In this document: one piece after another, positions 25,801-40,800 of the stretch
Position numbering within the stretch: position 1 is the stretch's first letter
Layout of the letters: each line of letters opens with the position of its first letter
Source of the DNA: Phorcus lineatus
Taxonomy: Eukaryota; Mollusca; Gastropoda; Trochida; Trochidae
Assembly: GCA_921293015.1 (NCBI GenBank)
Contig: OV121097.1
Span: forward strand, 26,261,429-26,325,428
Length of the DNA: 64,000 nt
Direction of reading: 5' to 3'
Notes under the pieces: model-generated
The model's database searches: none
What the model was told of the DNA's origin: nothing
What the model saw: only the letters and a program-made list of their open reading frames with translations
Translations under genes and position numbers: made by a program

Positions 25801-28800
25801 AGTGTAACTCCCTTTGAAAAAATTATTGTCGATATTCTGAACAGGTTCCTCCTGTCTGCGAGGTCATTGGTTCCATGCATGTCCTATTGGGAACTTAAAC
25901 GCATCTCATAGGTGTTCCAAATAAAACTGACCCGTCCGTAAGTGTTAATGTGTTGTAGAAAATTGGCAGAAATAACGCAAAATCAATAGAACTTTAATGT
26001 GTTTACATTAATGCCATCATATTTTGCTTTTGTCATCGCGATTATATATGTCATAATAATGTGAATTATGAACTTAATGAGAGGTGAACAAATTATGATT
26101 GATGTAGCCATAGGCAGCTTCTACTGTTACAACGAATGTTATGGAAAGATAGCATTTGATTCCACGACGGTTTTTCATGCTGCCTACAGGCTTCATGGTG
26201 TTGTGTTTTCGTTCCAGGGTTCTGTGAACTTCAAAATTGGGGTTCTGTATGTCCGGGAGGGTCAAACAACTGACGACGAATTTTATAGCAATGGTACGTA
26301 GCATTAGACAATTTTTCTTTGTATGTGAGAGATATCCACTGTACACTGTTCATTGTGACATTTTTCATGCTAAAGTTTCAGTTTATGAATTAGTTTGTGC
26401 AACGTCCTCAATAGATGGATGGCTTGTTAGATAAAGTTTTTTTTAATTAACATGAGTTGCCTTAAACTTTTTGAAATCTTACATGTACCTCCTTAATTCG
26501 TAAAAACTTGTTGTTCAGATTTATATCTCGAATTACAAATAGACTTTACAGATCTTGTACGTGTCATCTATCAATTATCCGTTTCTAACGACTTCAGTTC
26601 TAATCAGGGGTTGCTATTCTCGTTTAACTATGTTACGTCGGTCGTGTAAGTCTTCAACACGTTTGTTTTTCTGCCAGAGACGTTAACAATCATAAGTGAC
26701 TATAAAATGACAGGACATGACAATCCTGTAAAATAGTTCGATTTCCTGTTTGAACTGCATAGCATGAGATCTAGGTTCTGGTATCATTAGAATTGATTTA
26801 CATATGCGAACTTCACCTAATTACTCGCCATAGACAATGATTCTTGTTGTTTTTGTAATACTGAATTACTGAATCAGCCAACCTTTCGACTATACATATT
26901 TAATCTTACGGTATTTATAATACGGACATTTCAACAAGGAATGTATGCTCAAGGCGTTGTCTGCATTATTACCCTATTCCAACCCAAGCACCAAAAGAGT
27001 CCTTGTTATCCCCACAACCAATAACGCTGCTGAAATAGAGTCAAATTGTGGATGAAGTCTTCGGGGAGAGTGACCAAAGGTTTCTCAACTCATGTCTATG
27101 TGTGGGATATGGAGTCTTAAAGATATCAGCAATAAATCGGTTAACCCAATAATCCGGCGAGCCGTGTCCGATATTCCCGAACTTCATTTGGCAGTCAAAA
27201 AAGCTATGCACGTGAAGGACAACGTGCCAGTTCCAACTCTCTACCTTGATAAAGGCACGTTTCTTTCGATTACTGTCACGCTTTTGTGTCCTCACGTAGG
27301 ACTGTCAATGAACCAATTATATAACCTTGCCAAATAGAATGAGTCACTAACGAAAGTTGACTGCACTCCAAAATCGATTGTGTACTTTCATTAATTATCT
27401 GCAAGTAGACAGGTTTCCGTGCAAATAGAAGCCTCTATCATACATGTACAGTGTAAACACTTTATAGTTCTTGCACTTGAAGTACCAGTGTGTATAATCA
27501 AGAATACGTTATAATATAAACTTAAGGAGAAAAGAAATGTAAACACATTTTAAACAGAGTGAAAAAAAAACAAAAAAATGCTAGAAAGACGACACTGAAT
27601 GTCTATGGACTGTTTTCAATAGGAAGTAGTAACGATTCCACCGATGAGGATAATGTATTTCTATTTTATTCCAGGTTCAAATATTCTTCTCGTCAAATTC
27701 GCTTTTTCGAGCTGTTTACGGACCTGAATTTTTAGAAATGTAGAAATTAGGCATGTTAACGATATGTAACCTATTTTGCTATGTTAACGATATATAACCT
27801 ATTTTGCTATTAATGTGTCAACGCATCATTTCTGTAGGACGTAATAAAACAAACCAAACACAATTTTTACTCTGCTTTCTCGCAAAGAAGAGCAGAGTAT
27901 GATTCTTGAGAAACTTGTTTTAGGCAAAAATGATCGGATATTGTTTCAAGATTTTGAATTTAGTTTAGATGGCTTCTCAAGAAAATATCTAAGTCTGTTT
28001 CAGTTGTATTTATCACTCCTGGATTAAAATATCTTGTATTTTATATGATTACGTCTCCTTCGTTCTAGTTTTTATTTCATTATGCTAATTCTGTTTCATT
28101 TGATAAATTTACTTGTCGTCATCATAATGCTGAAACTACCAACGTTTTCACTTATACACAACTCCAGAGAAAATATGTGTTCTTTCATGTTCAGACAAAT
28201 CAACGACATATTTCGTGTTTTTGTTTGCAATATGATATTTTTGATATATTGTATTTATAAATCATGCAATTTAGTACCTTCTTGTAGTCATACAATATTC
28301 ATACACAGCATTCTGTGACTTTAATGTGCAGATGAGGATTACTTTCATCTTTTTCTAAACAGCGTTGTTCATTCTTTAGCTTTTCATCACATTTATTTGT
28401 GTGTCTTCTGTTACAGCTTTTATCACCAAAGACGATTTTAATAAAACTTTTTAAGATGTAGTAATAAACCTCTTTCATTGTTTATCATTTCTTGATATTG
28501 TCTTTCCATTTCAAATATTTATGATTTTATTCATTTGATATGCGTAAAGTGTTACTGCTTTGTTTCTAATATAGGTTCACATGTATGGGGATTAGCCCCT
28601 TCAAAATCGCTATTTTTCTTTCCATTTTACCTTTCCTTTAGGATTGTCTTGTGACAAGGTTTTCACAAAATATGACGTTTCTGATAATGGGTTCTGTTTC
28701 ATGTATCTTGTGTCTGAATTACCCCCTTCAATGTCCATTTTTGTCATATTTTGCAGAGGAAGGAAGCGAAGAATTTGAGAACTTCATTAGTCTCCTGGGG

Positions 28801-31800
28801 GACAGAATATCGCTCAAGGGTTGGGAAAAGTTTAAAGCTGGTTTGGATGTAAAGTGTAAGTATAATGCTTATAATTCTAAACCATGTTTGCTCATCCTCC
28901 ACGTGTTTACGAGGGATATTTTTCTAATAGGTTCGTGTTTACAGCCTCGAGAAGGGATGTTTGGACGCAAACATGTTCACTTTAAAATGCCATATCTGCT
29001 TTCTCCTATCTCAATTTAATGTTTCCATGGCAACTAATCGCATTGGCATTTCTTCCTCATGTTATCATGTTATCCGACACTTCGAAACTTTTTACAATAT
29101 TTATGAAATTATGAATTCTTTATGTTTCTGAAACATCAAATCTACATAATCCAAGAACAAAAACGTTGTTCAAACCTGATAAGAAAAGTTTTATAACTCA
29201 ACAAATATTTCTGGTTTCTTTTACAAGAAGAACAGAGTAATCTTCTAACCATACATTATCTTAAAGGCACTTTTTTTATAGTTATAGATTGTAACTCTGG
29301 AGACATCGAGGCGAATTAGCCTGGCTACTTTTGATACCTCATGATGTTATTTTAGTTTTTCTTTTTGTAATTTTTTCTAATATTTCATAAACAGACCAGC
29401 AAGCCAAAGAACTTGCCACTGTTACAAAATATTGCTCAGTAGCTAATATCGATTTGGGAGGGCCCCGGGGGCGGGGGGATGGGGGTGGCGGCTTGGAGGA
29501 TTGACTACCTTCTTTTAAATTGTTATGATTTAACTCTTTAAAATATTATTATGTACCATCGAATTAATTTTGTATCCAAAAACACTCTTCTTTTGAATCA
29601 GAGACTATATTTTCATTAACTTAGCCACCAAAATATAATTTTTGCCCTATAATTAAGGCTTCTTATATCGATTTATTATATTATATAAAAACTGGCGGAT
29701 TTCACTATTTCCTTTTGTGGCCTCAATGAAAAAGTTGGTTCTACCGTTTCTTAAAAACATTAAGATCCACTTTTTCTGTCTGTGATCCAAAGGAATTTCC
29801 TCAGGCCATTTGTCTTAGCTATTTAAGCTTTTGATTGAAACCGTATTTTTTTTTGTCTGCAGCGGACACGACTGGTGCTGAGAGTGTGTATACTATATAT
29901 GAAGGTCATGAAATTATGTTTCATGTATCAACAATGCTGCCTTATTCTAAAGATAATAGACAACAGGTGAGATATTTACTCATAATATGCATAAATTTAT
30001 TTATATATGTATATATATGTAGAATCATATTTCATGGTATACATGTGAAATATCTTATTCTTAATTATTCTTAATAAAACAATGATGGTGAATTTTTGCA
30101 CGTAAGTACATTTCAGATTATCAGGGTGATTCACTATCTCAATTGATAGCATACAAGATTGCGCAGATCAAGTTGTTTTGAACTGCAAGATGCGTTTACA
30201 GGTCACTTTATAATGTATACAACAGATACAGGATTTTCTGATTCGAATGTCGTGACATATCAAATTAATCATTAACCCCATATACGTTTAACTTAGTCAA
30301 AGCTCGAGACAATGGTTATTAATTTTAATAACGATTCGGGTGTATCTTTCTACAAATAACAATAGTAAGGTGATAGGTCTCTTGATTAGATAAATTTGTC
30401 TATTTCAGGTTGAAAGAAAGCGGCATGTAGGTAACGACATTGTGAACATTGTGTATATAGACGGGGATTTCGAGAAGTCACCGACCTTTAAGCCTTCCAT
30501 GATGAAAACACGATTTACTCGTATCCTTTGCGTGACCAGAAATAATGAGTATTTGCCATTACTGCCATACTTGTTTGTCAACAATTATGCTTTTGTTTGA
30601 TCTTTCTAACGTGATGAAACCAATTCCAAAGAAAGCTGTCGTATTTTTATAGCAGAAATTTGTTTTAAAATTTTTCGTTAAACGCATTGTATAATTATAT
30701 CACTTTAATTTCAAAATATTTCATTTGCAATCTTCCATATGATTTACTAAAATGTAAGATGGTCACTATCGGTTTAGGATGGACACATGAGATTTGGTCG
30801 GTTATACGATAATCAATAATTTAATGATTAATATTTCAAACCATTTCAACGCCTAATGGCGGCCCTTCACTATATGTATCGAAACAGATCTTGGATTAGG
30901 GATAGAGACATTAATAAAGAAGGTGCAACCATGGCGTACATGATTCTATCGAGTTCCGACCGAAAAGATATGCATTTCATATTGAGTCTGCAATTGTTTT
31001 CCTTAACGAAGAACTAGATATTTTTGCTGTGGTGATGTATAATAAAGACAACGATACCTACAAGTAAGTATTCCAACATCTATGAACATATTAAGATCTT
31101 TAGCAAAAAAACACATTTACTGTCCGTACGTTCATACCATTGCTATCAAAAGCCGATGTGTATGTTTATGAGAGAGATAGAAAATATTACATGATATCTA
31201 TGAAATCAGCAATCCAAACTTGAAACACAATTGCAATATTTCTATAGAATACGGAGTTTGTATAAATAGATATATATTTAACAAATTTGAAATTAAAAAA
31301 TTGAAAGTTACAATATCTGTATACGTAATATGCAGTATTCCATAAAAGTCTGACCTTAACTGACTTTGTACACCTGTTTGCCCAATCTTCACTAATCTGA
31401 TATTGTACTGTAACATTTAAAGCTTGTGTTCTCTAATTCAAAGCAAGAAGTGTGTACTCAACACTGATTTTACAGCCTATTTATCTGCGAGATAATTCTT
31501 CCCTTTCGAAAACCAATTACTTCTCCCCCTGTGTTCTTCCATTACATTTTAAGACACGTGTATGTGATAGATCACGGGCATTGAGATTGTGCTTAGACTC
31601 TTAAACCTCGCTTTCCAGACTGACAGTGTTTAGTGAGGAATCTGTTCCCCTGTTTGGACCTCCCCTCCCGTCTCCCCCCGTCTTCTCCAACCATCAGGAC
31701 TTCAGGGACTTCCTCCTCGTCAAACGTAAGTATCTATTTTGATACGTTTCCACTGGCTTTGAGATTGTGCTCAACAGCGATTAGTTAATTGCTTCTAAAA

Positions 31801-34800
31801 TCCTACCTATGTGCTTCCCTGTTCTAAATTCATTTTAGTTCATTAAAGTGTCACATTTTGCATTTATACAAAATTGGGCATACAATTATCACATAAAAAT
31901 AATGCAAAGTCAAACCTATATAGTCTTATGAGAGACATAATATAACATAACATTTTCCTTATGAATAGATATGAGTACTAAATGGGAGTACGTTCTCCAA
32001 AACGGTTGACATGGACATTGGGTTAGTGTCAGAAGACAGATACTATACATTATCTTCTATTTTTGAAAAGATAATAATGAGATTTTCCAAGTTTCTGACT
32101 GGTACTAGAAGGTATAAATGATTTAGGCATATAATTTTTTTGTTGATATATACTTAATATCTATCACCATTTGAAGTAAATCAACATTTGGTTACAGCTA
32201 GTATTAAACCTTTCCCCCCCAAATGTGTGCATGTCTCCTCTGTTCTTTTAATGATTTTGACCATCGCGGCTTCATGGAAATTAAGTGTTTTATTCACCGC
32301 AAAGAAAAAAAGTACTTTTCTCTGATCTCATGCCACTTTTGATTTCTTTTAAAAGTCACGTCCCGAATGTTTTTTATTATCAAAACAGTTTTTCACCAGC
32401 AAAAATTTCCTTTTCTTAGTTCTACATTTACTTTCATATGCAACTTTTCAGGGAGAAAAAATACTTGTGTATAATCTTATCAAATTGTCCATAACATATT
32501 TTTTTTACTCGTTGCAGTGATCAACGGAGAAAAGGCGGCTGTTAACAACCCACTATTTGCTCAAAAGCGTGAGAGAACATTGGATATGTTGATACGGAAT
32601 CTCTACCAGGACTACATGAGCGAATCCAACAAGGTAAATATCAACCATTTACCATTAGCAAAGTTGTTATACACATGCTTAACTGCGTAGGGATATTAGC
32701 CGTCAGTCTCTTGTTGACAAGGGATATATCTATAACCTCTTTTACACGTGTGTCAAAACACTCGCATATATCTGATTAAAGGTGAAAGAAAGATGTTTGT
32801 AGCACTAATATCCAGCTCATTGTCAAGAGCTATGTCACATTTATTACAGATTCACACAACCGCAGTAATCGTCACGATATCTCAGGTATAACGTCACCAT
32901 AAGAGAGTCACTTAGTCAGCTGAAAATCACAAAGTAACGTTATAACGATCACAAGGACACGTTGTCACGATCACAAAGTCACGTTATCACGATCACAAAG
33001 TCACATTATCACGATCATCAGGTGACGTTGTCACGGTCACATTGCCACATTATCACGATCACAAGGGGACGTTGTCACGGTCACAAGGTCACATTATCAC
33101 AATATCACAGTCATTACGCCACGTGACCAATGCATAAAGTAATATTGACTGATATTGTTTTCTTTATTGTTCCCACCAGGGTTGTTCGTTTTATATCGTC
33201 TTTCACTGATTGTTTGTTAACAGTGCTGTTTGGAAAAATAATCAACATATGACCTGCATAACAATTGAAAAACTTAGGAGGATTAAAACTCAAGGGAATG
33301 CCAAGGAAATGAGTCGTTGCGACCCGTAAGGACAGATTTCAACCGCAAGCAATGTTTAGTAGTATTGTTTGCCTATTATTACCGAGAATAAATTAAACAT
33401 TGCCTTTGATAGTTATTCACAAAAATGTCAAGGTATTTGTGAATATACCAATGAAATGTTATTGAAATCCAGATAGAGAAATCATTAATATTACCTGATA
33501 ATAAGATTTAAAAAAAGACTTTTACAACCTTTACTACACAACATTGCCAATATATAAACACTTAATTCTTTCAAGACAGAAATTCTAAATGCTAAACATA
33601 CATTTGATTTATTTGACAAGAACTCTTACAACTTTTAATGCCAATTTACAAAGATCAATGATACTTTTCATCGAGAAAAAGTCCGCTTTTACGGAAGCTT
33701 TTAAATTAATACATCATGCTTTTTGAATAAATGAAAATGAGATTTTCGATAATTCTTTTTAATATAATTGGTTAAAAGATACTGACACATTATTTACAGC
33801 CATAGCGGGAGCCTTTCAAGGCATTTATGTAATTGTCAATGATTTAAATAAATTCAAATGCATCTTGCCTATGTATTCCGCCGATCACTTCGACATCATA
33901 GCTGTATTAACAATCGTTGATTGTCTTAATATCCATGTTGATAATAAGACAAAAAGATAATACAAGAAATATATAATGATTGATTTATATGTAGCTTAAA
34001 TAATATTCTGCCGAGTATTATGATAGCAATTCAAAGTAATTTCTATAAATGTCAATGAGATTAAATTCATTTCAGAAAAATATGAAATTATTGATGTATG
34101 TGTTTTATGTATATTTGATTGATATCTACTAGATATTTTACATATATTTACAAATTTTACGATTCTTTTAAGGTCTTAATAGAAATGTATCATTAACTGT
34201 GTTATAACAATAACTACATACAACACAGACTACATACAGTATAAGATACTTTCAATTTTCATACTTAAAATGAAAATACCCTAGTATATTAATTATGATG
34301 TCAATAACTTGTTTGTAGTCTTCTATTTTGAGGTCGCCAAGTACATAGTCGTACAATTTCTTAAGTCGTCGAGTACAGAGTCGTACAATTTCTTAAGACT
34401 TTTCTTCGGTGTCAACTGAACTGGTATCTTGGTTCAAAAGGACTCGCATTCGATGATGTTGTTTATCTCTTGTTACCAAGGAAACTAATGGCGTCGTCTA
34501 CTTCTATGTTAAGGTGAAGTTTTTCTTGAGTTCAAGGAAGATCTTTCCCTTTTAGAGAACTAGATAAACAACATACACTCAACCAGCAACAACAACACTT
34601 CGCACGTGTGAAAGCCTCGACAGGACAAAACATATTTTATCATGTGAATTTGCAAAGTAAATTCTCTTTTGAGGTGTTTTTGTTAGGTTGAGGTTTTGAC
34701 GTCAAATATATCAGTGTTTTATTCATTTCTAGCGGTTGTTTTTGCAACTTAGACAGCACCTGATGTAGAACTTATTTAAATAAACGGACACATCTATCAC

Positions 34801-37800
34801 AATAATGATCGACTACGGTGACTTTTCCTATTTTAAACACTAGTTTCGATGGAACCTTTGTAACATTGCTGTTTGAAGAAATATATCTCTTCTGAACAAT
34901 ACCTTGCTGATTTTCAGAACATTTGCGATTCACAATAACACACTATTTTATCTCTTTATTGTACCATACCTTGTTTCTTGTGTCAAAATATATAAACGTC
35001 GATATCTTGACGTATACATATCCTTACTACTAAAATAACATGTTCTTGTTTTACCTTCCACAATAACGTTTGGATGATGCATTTTTCTTCTCCTTGAATA
35101 CAACCCGGAAGAAGAGAAGACATAGACAACAACCTTGTCTTCAAAAATACTTTTAGTCTGTGTCCTCCATGAATAGCTTTTGGTCAGTCCGTGACAGAAC
35201 TCTCATTTGTTACAAATGATGTACTTGTTTACGCTGTCTTGATGAGAACTATTCTAATATAGCAAATACTTACTCTTTTCGCACACGTTTCTAGTACTTT
35301 CTAATTACCACATCCACCACCACCACCACAAACAACAACAAATTAAAGACATCAAATGTGTTTTGTTCAACATTTTAGTTATAATAGACTATCCTCAATC
35401 ATCTTTCTGGATCTTCGTTTGTAAATAAACATTACCTCAACTCGTGGTATCACGCGGTAAATACATAAAAACATGAGCACGATCTTAGCAAGAGTTTCTG
35501 TCAACAACCTCTCAAACACATGTTTTTGCACTAAAAAAGAAATCTTGAGATTCAGGAAGATTTGCTGGTCTTTTACGCCTACGCAACTACGTGCTCTTCT
35601 ATCAATATTGTTATGTTAACACAGCTAATCCATTATGATCATCATTTTATCTTCAGAACAACATGTTGTACCGGAGAGCCTTCAGTGACGTCATTTCCGA
35701 TGTGCATGGTTCGCGCAGGAAGGAAGATGCGCGGCGAGCCGAGTTTGTTTTAGTCGGTCAAGTATGTACTCGTGTTGTCTCTGTTATTCTCTTATTTCCG
35801 CCTTCGTTGGTTACGAAATAACACTTATGTCTTAGGGAGTGGTGAATGGCATTCATGCACAGTGTTATGACCTGTCTAAGGTTCAACCTTAGTGGACTGA
35901 GATTAAGACGTATTAAAAGGGAGTGACAACTTGTGTACAATGGTATGCACAAACCTCTTTCTCCCTCTTTCCACATGTACATCAGCGTAAATGTATACAA
36001 TTTCGCTGATGAAGCAGGATCACCGAGTTAAAAATTAAATTGCTTTTTTAATTCGAAATTTTGAAAAATGAAGCCATCTCAATAACACGTATTTTATCTA
36101 TTTCTGGAAACCGCACATGCTGGGATGCGTCATTCATAAATAAAAATTCATTTCTCTTTAGAAATATGTTGAACACAGTATGCCTAAGAGGACTAACTGA
36201 ACACAATACCTCAGGCTTAAACTTGAGTGGTTAAGGGCTTAAATAACACCATTTAAGCCTATCACCATATATACCAGATAGTTCATACTTTGTTGTATTC
36301 CTGATGAAGTCAGCATTTTGTTGACGTAACGCAGAATCTGATTATGAACCGTTGCACCATGAGTCTTAAATTTGGTAGCACATTTCTTGGAGGAATACCA
36401 AGACACCAGTCTATTTAGGTGACAACCGTGACTTCATTTTCAGATTTAAACCAGTTCTAAAATGTTATTAGCACGATATCTAATGAACCGCTTCCAACTA
36501 GTCTTCAAATTTGATATCAAACTTTATCATATAATGGGCAGTGTTATCGGTGCAATAAACCCATCTTGTAATCATGTTATCAGATCCCTGATAACTATGC
36601 AAATGAGGGTAACTAGGTCGCACTACTTTCGCTTGCTCCGAACCGAGAAGAGCGAATCCTAAATTGTTTCTTAAACAATACAAACGACGTGTCGAGTTTG
36701 GTGTGTTTTGCAGACGAGGTCGTCAATGTAAACAAACATGGCCGCCTTGTCAATCGGCGATTGTGTTCGCATCGACACAAATTAAGCAAAATAAGGAGGT
36801 TTATTTCAAAATGATATTATATGATAAAGAGATTATTACCTTCGTATTTTTTATATCGTAAATATCACTATATAAACAATAAAAACCGAAGAACCTAGCA
36901 TGCTCTCGATCATCGAGTGAAATACATGTGTCCATTTCCGGTGGTGTTCACACCCTCTTTGCGGCTCCGATATATGGTGGCAGTATCACAGTCAATGTCC
37001 ACAAATCACCAAAATGCTCTCCTCTCCTCGAAAATACATAGGAACATTGCAGCCATTGAATCCGACAGCAGCCAGGAATGACGTACAATGTGTTCAGTAT
37101 AACGCGGTGCGAGAACTTTTGAACGTGACCTGTTAGCGCGTTCCTGTGTTGTGTTGCTACGCGGGTCTAATGTGACATTTTTATTTTCAAATGTTCTGAA
37201 CGATATTTAATATATCTGAAAAATGTATGACGTTCTGTATTTTGTGTAATGTTTTATTCAAACAAAACGCGTACACTGATGTTGTAAAAGGTTTGACAAA
37301 TAGGACTATTTTGCCCTTGTGTGACGTCATTTTCCTATGACGCGAAATGGAATGTGAGTTTGCCTAGTGATGACGTGGGTATATTCATACGCCCTTTTCG
37401 TTTGTAGAGGGGACAAAAAATTAACCAAAATAGGATGTTTATTTCAAAATGACATTGTATGATAAAGAGATTATTACCTTCGTATGTTTTGATATCGTAA
37501 ATATCACTATATAAACACTAAAAACTATGTATTAGGCTCGGTAAACCTCGCCTAATACAATTTGTATTGTTTATATAGTGATATTTACGATATCAAAACA
37601 TAATCTGGTAATAATCTCTATTTATTGGAAGAATACTCAGACACCAGTCGATTAAGGTGACCGTTTCATCATTATCAAGGTCACTATGTGCCTTGAACAG
37701 TTTTTAAATGGCGATATTTCATGCTCATGTTCACCGTTGTACCTAGAGTCATCAAATTGGTTATCAGACTTCAATGGAGAAGTAACTGAACATCAGTCGA

Positions 37801-40800
37801 TTTAAAATACGTCGATCTCGTTTTTACTACAAGAGTTAGACCAGTTTCTAAATGTTTATTAGTATTAATTGTTTGATTACTTTTCTTTAGAGTTTACTTG
37901 TTCCTTTTTATGTTAAGAAATATTGAGGTTATATCTTTCATGTTTTCTACAACTTACTAATGAAATAATCAAGAAGTACAACATATTTGACAAGATTTTG
38001 TGGTCACATTGAAACTTAATTATCAGTATTAAGATGATTACAAGTTCCAAACCCTGACCTTTTCATAAGGATAATAACAATTGAATCAAACATGAAAAGC
38101 TCTTTGTAGAAACTCTGTAGAAACTTTAATGCGTGTCCATTAAATCTCCTTTCTTGATTGCGGCGGGGCCATGGTCACTTTTGAGACAATTATTGCTGAA
38201 AATTAATTTTTGAAAATTATTGCAGGGTTTGAAAGTGAAGACTATTGAAAAGGGGGACGCTCCCACAAGTCTCATTACTTCTGGTCTCTCGAGTCTATTG
38301 AGACGAGAGGTAAGCACAGTATTTTTTATACGTCACTGTATTTGTCCAATCATTTGTCATAACATTATATAAGAAGTTGTGTGAACATATTTCTCCTTTC
38401 CCTATGTGATACCGTATGTATGTAGTACATAGCTTCTCTGTAAACCCTAGTATGAATTTGCACAAATTAAGTTTTAACTAAAACATAAAATTTCTGCAAA
38501 TATTACATTTTATTAATCACATTTTATCTCATAAACTCATCATGTCGATTGTTGTAGTCATGACGACTATAAAGCAAGATTACGACTTCGATTTATGCAA
38601 CTATCTACTATTTACAACTATTTACTTTCTAAGATTCTAACTTAGATATTAGAATCACTTCTCTACCATAAACAAAATATACATGGTCAAGTTTCACGAT
38701 TTATTCATGTAATCATTAATGATAAACATAAACTACAATGATTTTAGTATGAACGTTGACACTAAATCAAATGGAAATGAAAAATTATAGTTAAAATATG
38801 CATGCAAAAGAGAAAAATGTTTAAAAATACAAATGGCAATTTGTTCATGTAAATCTGATGACATTTTATAACTTGTAACATCGCTGTCAAATAGAATTAA
38901 AAGCTATTGCCATCTTTTTCAATTTAATGTTGACATCGGTATCATTTTCTTTAACTTCAAGTTTCAATTTCAGCCGTGGGACCCACAAAAGTGCTATAGC
39001 GAGTTCCCTCATTTAGTGGTTTGTGGCGATTCGTGGGGTAAGTATAAAGAGATAGATATAGAGAATCTTTAAAGTTTCTTTTGATATCAAATATATCAAC
39101 ATAAAAGTAAAAAAGTAAAAAATATCCGAGGCTTGGAGTGGAGTGATGTCATAGCATTGTGACGTCATCATGTTTATGACGTCATAGCATTGTGATGTCA
39201 TTACTTGATGATGTAAAACAATTGTGATGTCATGAACTTGACTGTAATAGGGCATTGTTCAAAATCTACTGTCAAAACGATATCTCCTGTGGAACATAGT
39301 TTTGGATGATAAATGAATATTAACTGATTGATTTTAAACTGTTTAACTGAATGTTTTCTTCAATATATGTGGTTCTAATATAAGTTTATTATGTTTATTC
39401 TCTATACTTTGTTACGGATCACCAAAATTTACAACTGATCAGGAATAAAGCTCTCAGTATGAATTTGGACTTCGAAAAATAAAAATGCATTCATCTGACA
39501 TCTTTGAATGGCATTTTAAAAGTTTATGGGATGAAGAATGATTCTTTAATCTGACAACTTTAAATGACATTTTAAAAGTTTGAAGATGAAATATTATGAC
39601 AATTTTACATGGATAACCAACATCTTTTTTTATATGCGACGTTTCAACTGAGATATTAATGTCATTGTAAAGAAATTTGCAGAATAAAAAAGACGTTTAT
39701 ACATTACAAAAAATCATTATCAGTCTACTTTCATCTGGCTAAGATATTTCGTCATTCCATACTGCTGGTTTCTTTCCAATGATGTCATGATGATCTGACA
39801 GTGGACGGGACAAGGTACATGTTCTAAAGGGTTCATAACGTCATTACGTTTAGGAAATGTTAAACTCGGATTGCATGGTTACGGCGAATATCGTACATGT
39901 ATATAGTTTTTGCTGTTTTACTAATGGCCACAGTTGGAATTCTGTTAATGATGCTTTATTTTATGACGCCACACAAATCATAAATTTGTTTATCTGACTT
40001 TAAATCTTACATAAATAAAGAGTTGCCATTTTATAAAATCTAGAAATAATTCATATCCACAATTTCGGGATTGAGACCCCACAACATCGAACGGTGTCGT
40101 TTGTATCAACCTTTTCATATATTGATGATCATGAAAGTTTTTTAGAGGCAACTATTCATTCCACAAATATATTCTTAAAATGCCTTCCACAGATTTTGAT
40201 GTAGCCAACTTTCAGCTTAGATGACAGAATTCCATTCAGGCTATGACGTCATTGACCATTTTGAGCACTTCAATGCCTGCATTGTTCCATTGCTGTCGGG
40301 TTTGTTCAAGATCCACAACTGACAGAACGGAAGTGTTCATTGAGAGGAATTTCTTTACGGATCGCGCTGCGTGAATCTCTCATTAGTTGAACACAGTTGA
40401 GGACAAGAATAGCTCATAATGACCAGCGAGGGCTACAAATAATGACATTTGACAATTATTCCTTACAGGTGACAAGCTGGTAGTCTCCACAGAATCCGGC
40501 ACCATGGTTTTAGAGGGTTAGTATTTCTTCTACGTTTCCATTGTGTCTCATTCTCCCTATTTATATGCGGCTTTGAAAGAAATGACATTGTCTGTCACTT
40601 TCACAGTGTTGATTTAATACAGTGCCAAATAGTTTGGTGCCGACAGGATCCTAGAAATATCAGTAGACGTTAATCAAAATTACATCAATCAATATTGAGG
40701 TTGATGGTCAAACACTGCTTTCTCAGAACCAAAACTTATTGAAAGCATACGTAAATTAAAAGAGACTTTGGTATTTGAAGCATAAACCTCAGTGTTAACA

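Larger units (their letters stand above)
32634..35656 (+). other. GARNL3 intron 12
   Basis: 3.0 kb. Holds the 22-bp minisatellite at 32925-33110, a 32-bp tandem duplication at 34333-34396 and a CAC-type microsatellite at about 35310-35340. No exon recognised between. Confidence 0.8.
35762..38225 (+). other. GARNL3 intron 13
   Basis: 2.5 kb, largely occupied from about 36500 to 37630 by repeat-like DNA that is GC-richer than the other introns (direct and inverted copies listed separately). Confidence 0.8.

Noticed and set aside
32925..33110. CRISPR-like array
   Set aside because: Contiguous 22-bp units with no spacers, in an animal intron; a minisatellite.
36733..36745. YY1-like motif 'acatggccgcc' as a promoter element
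   Set aside because: One mismatch to the usual core, no evidence for a transcription start, and it lies in repeat-like DNA inside an intron.
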